From: Amycolatopsis nalaikhensis
GTDB lineage: Bacteria > Actinomycetota > Actinomycetes > Mycobacteriales > Pseudonocardiaceae
Direction: 5' to 3'
Length of the DNA stretch: 64,000 nt
NCBI RefSeq assembly: GCF_030264295.1
Contig: NZ_CP127173.1
Location: 7,571,501-7,635,500, forward strand
The notes under the pieces are model-generated. The model was not told where the DNA came from. It saw only the letters and a program-made list of their open reading frames with translations, and searched no databases. Position 1 is the first letter of the stretch, and the number at the start of each line of letters is the position of its first letter. Shown here one piece after another: positions 59,432 through 64,000 of this stretch. A program made the position numbers and the translations under genes.

Positions 59432-61270
59432 TTACGGGTGTGACGGAACGGCTTTCGTGGTGCTGCTGAGGTAGGCGGCGGGCTCGCGGGAGGCGATCAG
59501 GGCGGCGAGGACGGTCGTCACCGGGACGGCCGCGACGATGCCGACGCTGCCGGCGAGTGTCCGGACGATCTCCTGCGCGATCTCCTCGCTGCCGAGCAGC
59601 GCGCCCAGCCCGACCCCGGAGATCGACGAGTACAGCAGCACCGGCAGCGCGGCCCCGGCGTAGGCCATGACCAGGGTGTTCACCGCCGAGCCGACGTGGT
59701 CGCGGCCGATCCGCAGGCCCGAGCGGTACAGCTCCTGCCAGCTCAGGTCCGGGTTGGCGCGGCGCAGCTCCCACACGGCGCTGGTCTGCGTGACCGTGAC
59801 GTCGTCGAGGACACCGAGCGCGCCGATGACGACCCCGGCGAGCAGCAGCCCGCGCGAGTCGATGCCGTGGCCGAGCGAGCCGATGAGTGTCGACGTGCTG
59901 TCGTCGAGGCCGGTCAGGGACGCGGCGGCGGAGAAGATGGCCGAGAGGACGCCGATCAGGGCGAGGCTGACGAGCGTGCCGAGCACGGCGGCGGACGTTC
60001 TCGCGGACAGCCCGTGGGTCAGGTACAGCGCGATGAACATGATCGCGCCGGCCCCGGCGATCGCCACGAGCAGCGGGTTCTCCCCGGCGAGGATGGCCGG
60101 GAGGATGAACAGGGCGATGACGACGAAGGACAGGCCGAGCGCGACGAGCGCGGCGAGGCCCTGCCAGCGGCCGAGCACCAGCACGGCGACGGCGAAGAGG
60201 GCGGCCAGCACCAGCAGCGGGGTGCCGCGCTGGAAGTCGACCAGCTGGAAGCTCGCGGGATCGGCGGCGTTCCCGCCGTTGTAGGCGAGCACGACGGCGT
60301 CCCCGGCGGCGAACCGCGGGGTGCTCGGCTCGATGGGGACGGTGAGCTTGAACTGCTTCCCGGAGGCCGGGCCGTCGGTCATGGTGAGGTCGACGGTCAG
60401 GCAGGGCTTGGCGTTCGGGTCCGCCTGGTCGCCGACCTGGACCTGCCCCTGGGCGAGGCAGGGGCCGGTGGCGGTGGCGGTGATGTCGGCGGAGACGGGC
60501 GTGCCCTGCGGAACGACGCTCGTCGGCGACGCCTTGCCCCACGGGTAGAGCACGATCATCCCGACGACGGTGGCGAGCGCCAGCGGGGCGAGCAGCCAGA
60601 TGAGCAGCATCCGGACGCGCCGCGACGCGGGGGCGGCGGGGCCGTGGCCGTGTCCATGGCCGTGCCCGTGGCCGGCTTCGGCGGGGGGATCGGGTTTCGC
60701 GGGGCGCTTGGTCGCGGCCGGGACCCGCTGGGGGCCGGTGTCGCCGCGCCGTGCGGCGCGCTGGGGGCCGGTGTCGGTTCGGCGGCCGCTGGACACGGGC
60801 TGCTCGCCGGTGTCGCCGCGGCGGTCTCCGCCGGCGGGCACCCGCTGCGGGCCGGTGTCGCCGCGACGATCGCCGCCGGAGCCGCGGCGGTCGCCCGTGG
60901 CGGGGACTTGCTGCTGTCCGGTGTCGCTGCGCCGGTCGGCGCCCGTGCGCCGATCGGCGGTGGGGACTTGCTGCGGCCCCGTGTCGCCGCGGCGGCCACG
61001 CTGCTTTCCGGCGCCGGGGCGCTGGTCGCCGGGCACCGCCTGCTGGCCGGTCTCACCACGGCGGTCGCCGGGCACTCGCTGCGGTCCTGTGTCGGCGCGC
61101 CGCCGAGGTGCCTCCGCCGCGCGCCGGGTGCCTTCCGGCGGGGTGCGGCGGGCGGGTTTCCGGGGCGTTCCCGGCGTTCCGGACGCGCCGCGGGCCAGGG
61201 AAGGGGACACCTCGTCCGTGATCCGGCGAATCGGGCCGGTTTCGTCGTCGTCCAGGTCGGGGCGGTCCAC
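59432..61270 (-). CDS. YibE/F-like membrane protein with repeat-rich cytoplasmic head
   Basis: 612-aa. Residues about 57-184 hold eight 11-residue repeats of the form RRGDTGPQRVP; residues 199-210 are an HG run; a membrane helix follows (MLLIWLLAPLALATVVGMIV), an extracytoplasmic beta domain (about 245-325), and a large helical membrane part with the YibE/F signature (LDDVTVTQTSAVWELRRANPDL). The family may be a permease of unknown substrate. GTG 61270, AGGA upstream. The head looks disordered and very Arg-rich. The repeat is unusual and is treated as a finding. Confidence 0.82.
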   Translation of the reverse strand: MDRPDLDDDETGPIRRITDEVSPSLARGASGTPGTPRKPARRTPPEGTRRAAEAPRRRADTGPQRVPGDRRGETGQQAVPGDQRPGAGKQRGRRGDTGPQQVPTADRRTGADRRSDTGQQQVPATGDRRGSGGDRRGDTGPQRVPAGGDRRGDTGEQPVSSGRRTDTGPQRAARRGDTGPQRVPAATKRPAKPDPPAEAGHGHGHGHGHGPAAPASRRVRMLLIWLLAPLALATVVGMIVLYPWGKASPTSVVPQGTPVSADITATATGPCLAQGQVQVGDQADPNAKPCLTVDLTMTDGPASGKQFKLTVPIEPSTPRFAAGDAVVLAYNGGNAADPASFQLVDFQRGTPLLVLAALFAVAVLVLGRWQGLAALVALGLSFVVIALFILPAILAGENPLLVAIAGAGAIMFIALYLTHGLSARTSAAVLGTLVSLALIGVLSAIFSAAASLTGLDDSTSTLIGSLGHGIDSRGLLLAGVVIGALGVLDDVTVTQTSAVWELRRANPDLSWQELYRSGLRIGRDHVGSAVNTLVMAYAGAALPVLLYSSISGVGLGALLGSEEIAQEIVRTLAGSVGIVAAVPVTTVLAALIASREPAAYLSSTTKAVPSHP

Positions 61271-61344
61271 CCGCACATCCTGACAGCGGGAGCCGCCACC
61301 CCGCGCGAGGGGCCGCCGACGGTCCGGTTCGTCCCGTGCGCGGC

Positions 61345-62322
61345 TCAGCCGTAGGCCTGGCGGACGTGGACCCGCCGGTACGCCGACGGTGGCGTGTCGA
61401 AGTGGTCGAGGAACGCCTGCCGGAGCGTCTCCGTCGAGCCGAAGCCGCAGCGGCGGGCGATCGTGGCCAGCGGGAGGTCCGTGCCCGACAGCAGCCGGGC
61501 CGCCTGCTCGGTGCGGACCGTCCGGACGTAGCGGCCCGGCGTCGTGCCCAGGTGCGCGTCGAACAGCCGCGTCAGCTGGCGGGTGCTGATCCCGGCGCGG
61601 GCCGCGAGGGCCGGGGTGCCGAGGTCGTGGTCCAGGTGCTCGGCGATGTACGCGGTCAGGTCGCGGACCTCGCGGTGCTCCGGCGGCGGCCCGGCCAGGA
61701 ACAGGCTCACCTGCGCCTGGTTCCCCGGCCGCTGCAGGTAGGTCACCAGGGCGCGGGCGGCCTCGCGGGCGAGCGTCGGGCCGTGGTCCTCCTCCACCAG
61801 CGACAGCGTCAGGTCCAGGCCGCTCGTCACGCCCGCCGCCGTGTAGACGTTGCCGTGCCGGACGTACAGCGGCACCGGGTCCACCGTCACCGACGGGTAG
61901 TCCCGCGCCAGCCGGGCCGCGTACCGCCAGTGCGTTGTCGCGCGACGGCCGTTGAGCAGCCCGGCCGCGGCCAGCACCTCCGCGCCGGTGCACACCGAGG
62001 CGACCCGGCGGCTGGTCCGCGCGAGCCGCCGGACGTGGGCCAGGACGCGCTCGTCGGCCGCGGCGGCCGTGCTGCCCCAGCCGCCCGCGACGACCAGCGT
62101 GTCGAGGTCGCCGGCGACCTGGTCGAGCCGCAGGTGCGGCTGCAGCACCAGTCCGGCGCAGGTGCGGATGCCGTGGCCGTCGACGGAGGCGAGCTGCAGG
62201 TCGTACGGCGGCCGCGCGCCGAGCCGGTTGGCGGCGTCGAACACATCGGCGGGGCAGGCGATGTCCAGCAGTTCCGCGTCGGCGTAACCGACGATCGCAA
62301 CCCGTCTGGGTGAGCCTGGCAT
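61345..62322 (-). CDS. GlxA-family AraC regulator (DJ-1/PfpI plus HTH)
   Basis: 325-aa regulator. N-terminal PfpI-like domain (VAIVGYADAELLDIACPADVF, nucleophile-elbow VASVCTGAEVLAAAGLL), C-terminal AraC HTH pair (LAARAGISTRQLTRLFDAHLGTTPGRYVRTVRTEQAARLL and IARRCGFGSTETLRQAFLDHF). ATG 62322. Divergent from an enzyme-type PfpI gene that shares the SVCTG-x2-VL-x-AAGLL segment. It likely controls that gene. Confidence 0.92.
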   Translation of the reverse strand: MPGSPRRVAIVGYADAELLDIACPADVFDAANRLGARPPYDLQLASVDGHGIRTCAGLVLQPHLRLDQVAGDLDTLVVAGGWGSTAAAADERVLAHVRRLARTSRRVASVCTGAEVLAAAGLLNGRRATTHWRYAARLARDYPSVTVDPVPLYVRHGNVYTAAGVTSGLDLTLSLVEEDHGPTLAREAARALVTYLQRPGNQAQVSLFLAGPPPEHREVRDLTAYIAEHLDHDLGTPALAARAGISTRQLTRLFDAHLGTTPGRYVRTVRTEQAARLLSGTDLPLATIARRCGFGSTETLRQAFLDHFDTPPSAYRRVHVRQAYG

Positions 62323-62420
62323 GATCGAACGCTAGCAGCCGGACCGGCGCTCGGACGCGGTTCGCAGGAATTCGGACATCGCCGTCCCGGCCGGTCGCGC
62401 CGCCCGCCAAGGTCGGGCCC

Positions 62421-63125
62421 ATGACCGATGAGCAGAAGACCATCGCCTTCGTCGTGTACCCCGGCCTGACGCCGCTGGACCTGGTGGGCCCGCTGCAGGT
62501 GCTCGCCGCGCTCGCGCAGATCGACCCGACCTACCGGACCGTCGTCGTGGGGGCGGCGAAGGACACCCTCGACACCGACACGCCGCTGCGGATCGCCCCG
62601 AGCCACACCTTCGACGAGGTGCCGTCGCCGTTCGCGGTGCTCGTGCCCGGCGGCGCGGTGCCGACGCTGCGCGCGATGGCGGACGAGCGCCTCCTCGCCT
62701 GGCTGCGCACCGCGGCCGCGAGCGCGGCGCTCCTGACGTCCGTGTGCACTGGCTCGCTGGTCCTCGGCGCCGCCGGGCTGCTCGAGGGCAAGCGGGCGAC
62801 GACGCACTGGATGTTCCGCGACCTGCTGCCCGGGGTGGGCGCGACGCCGGTCGCCGAGCGCTGGGTCGCGGACGGCCGGGTGATCACCGCGGCGGGCGTC
62901 TCGGCCGGGATCGACCTGGCGCTGCACCTGGTGGAGCGGCTGGCCGGGCGGCAGGTCGCGACGAACGTCCAGTTCGCCATCGAGTACGACCCGGAGCCGC
63001 CGCAGGGTGCCCTGGACTGGGCGAACCAGCCGTACGGCGACCTCAAACCGTTGCGTGAGCACACGCTGCGGGAAGGGCTGGCCGGCAACCCGGCGCTGCG
63101 GGACAAGCTGCTCGCGCACACCTGA
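62421..63125 (+). CDS. DJ-1/PfpI-family protein
   Basis: 234-aa class I glutamine-amidotransferase-fold enzyme. FVVYPGLTPLDLVGPLQVL, LVPGGAVPTLRAM and LLTSVCTGSLVLGAAGLLEGKRATTHW with the nucleophile Cys. The motif set is close to isonitrile hydratases (InhA type), but a general hydratase or chaperone is possible. ATG 62421, 98 bp from the divergent GlxA gene. Confidence 0.88.
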   Translation: MTDEQKTIAFVVYPGLTPLDLVGPLQVLAALAQIDPTYRTVVVGAAKDTLDTDTPLRIAPSHTFDEVPSPFAVLVPGGAVPTLRAMADERLLAWLRTAAASAALLTSVCTGSLVLGAAGLLEGKRATTHWMFRDLLPGVGATPVAERWVADGRVITAAGVSAGIDLALHLVERLAGRQVATNVQFAIEYDPEPPQGALDWANQPYGDLKPLREHTLREGLAGNPALRDKLLAHT

Positions 63126-63225
63126 CCGACGTCGTCGGCCATCCGGGTGATCGGGGTTCGGACCGGGGAGCGGACGGTTAGATTCAGCTCGCTCGATCAG
63201 GTGATCTCGCGGGTGGGGTGTAGCC

Positions 63226-64000
63226 GTGCGGTACCAGGTCCTCGGCCCGATGACGGCCTCCGTCCCGCTGCCGTCGGCGGCCCAGCCGCGGCGGCTGCTC
63301 GCCGTCCTGCTCGCCCGCGCCGGCCAGTTCGTCGGCCGCGACACGCTGGTCGACGAGCTGTGGCCGGACGGCGCGCCGTCGAGCGCCGCGGCGATCGTGC
63401 AGGTCACCGTGTCGAAGCTGCGCAAGACGCTCTCGCCCGGTCTCGGCGCCGCCGAGGCCGGGCAGCGCCTGCGGTCGGGGCCGCGCGGCTACGCGCTGGT
63501 CGTCGAGCCGGGGGAGCTGGACGCGGACGAGTTCCTGACGCTGCTGTCATCGGGGGCCGACGACCGCGCGCAGCGGCGGCGTGCACTGGAACGGGCTCTC
63601 GAGTGCTGGCGGGGCGACGCGTTCGCCGACGTCGCGGGCGGGCCGCTGCTGGAGGCGCACAAGCTGTGGCTGGAGGACCGCCGGTCGGCGGCGCTGCGGC
63701 AGCTGGTCGAGCTGGAGCTGGCCGACGGCGACGGCCGCGCGGTGGTCGAGCGGCTCGGCCCGGTGGTCGCGGCCCGTCCGGCCGACGAGCACTTCGCGGC
63801 TCGGCTGGCCGCCGCGCTCGGTACGGTCGGCCGTCGCGAGTCGGCCCTGGAGGTGCTCCGCCGGACGCGGCGGGCGCTCTGGGAAGAGGCCGGGGTCTGG
63901 CCGGGCGCGGATCTCGTCGCGGTGTACCGCCGGATCGCGGGGACGGAGTGGACGACGCCGGGGCCGCCCGCCGGGCTCCCGCCCGCGGTGCCGGACTTCA
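63226..64000 (+). CDS. SARP/AfsR-type regulator with BTAD domain (partial)
   Basis: Cut by the window end. Residues about 1-90 are an OmpR-like winged helix (QPRRLLAVLLARAGQFVGRDTLVDELWPDG, VTVSKLRKTL), then BTAD helices (DADEFLTLLSS, ALECWRGDAFADV, LLEAHKLWLEDRRSAALRQLVELELADG, VVAARPADEHFAARLAAAL). Typical cluster-situated activator of antibiotic genes; whether NB-ARC and TPR domains follow is not visible. GTG 63226. Confidence 0.9.
   Translation, partial: MRYQVLGPMTASVPLPSAAQPRRLLAVLLARAGQFVGRDTLVDELWPDGAPSSAAAIVQVTVSKLRKTLSPGLGAAEAGQRLRSGPRGYALVVEPGELDADEFLTLLSSGADDRAQRRRALERALECWRGDAFADVAGGPLLEAHKLWLEDRRSAALRQLVELELADGDGRAVVERLGPVVAARPADEHFAARLAAALGTVGRRESALEVLRRTRRALWEEAGVWPGADLVAVYRRIAGTEWTTPGPPAGLPPAVPDF

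Noticed and set aside
1..64000. CRISPR arrays and insertion sequences
   Set aside because: No regular spacer-repeat pattern, transposase motif or terminal inverted repeats with target duplication was seen.

Overview
The window is a high-GC (about 70%) actinobacterial chromosome segment. Its backbone order is thrS, HIT, PI-phosphate synthase, acyltransferase, pimA, pdxS, pdxT, yebC, ruvCAB, yajC-secD-secF, apt, relA, ppiB, glyoxalase II. From memory this matches the Rv2614c-Rv2581c region of Mycobacterium tuberculosis. Many inserted accessory genes, an SsgA-like protein and several palindromic intergenic repeats point to Pseudonocardiaceae, most likely an Amycolatopsis-like organism. The genus is an inference.

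Region 1 (1-5.2 kb) is an arsenic-type resistance island. An ArsR, a 65-aa protein with four CC pairs, an M28 peptidase, an MFS exporter, a flavin monooxygenase with a Cys-rich tail, and an ArsR fused to an ArsN-like acetyltransferase are arranged around two divergent operator regions. Region 2 (5.2-15.9 kb) holds a LacI-controlled pair (Tat-exported beta-propeller protein, phytanoyl-CoA dioxygenase-like enzyme), an SNF2 ATPase with a SWIM partner, a secreted Ig-like repeat protein, a decayed HTH regulator, an LLM flavoenzyme and RidA. Region 3 (15.9-20.4 kb) is gene-poor: degenerate sequence, tRNAs Val-Cys-Gly on the minus strand, an SsgA-like gene, tRNA-Val(CAC) and a polyprenyl-phosphate sugar transferase.

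Region 4 (20.4-29.1 kb) has a nitroreductase, thrS-HIT, a MarR that shares an operator-like box with the nitroreductase, then the phosphatidylinositol mannoside operon (pgsA-patA-pimA). That operon continues into a LemA-like membrane protein, three tandem paralogous about 90-aa proteins of unknown function, and an isolated XdhC C-terminal domain. Region 5 (29.1-38.2 kb) holds EF-G2, a Tat FAD oxidase, an ArsR-like regulator, the two PLP-synthase subunits split by an insertion with AzlCD and its XRE-cupin regulator, and an orphan conserved protein. Region 6 (38.2-49.2 kb) is housekeeping: yebC, LexA-boxed ruvCAB, Sec accessory genes, apt, relA. Region 7 (49.2-64 kb) mixes small regulators, enzymes, ppiB/glyoxalase II, a YibE/F-like permease with an 11-residue tandem repeat, a GlxA/PfpI divergent pair and a SARP cut by the window end.

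Seven genes carry a net +1 base (beta-propeller gene, apt, relA 5' end, a MarR, a P-loop kinase, a class IV aminotransferase, a PH-like membrane protein). In five of them the extra base lies inside a GAGCTC hexamer, read as GAAGCTC or GAGCTTC, and in one inside CTGCAG. This looks like a systematic sequencing or modification signature rather than real gene loss. It is the strongest unexpected signal here, with the tandem small-protein triplet and the arsenic island next.
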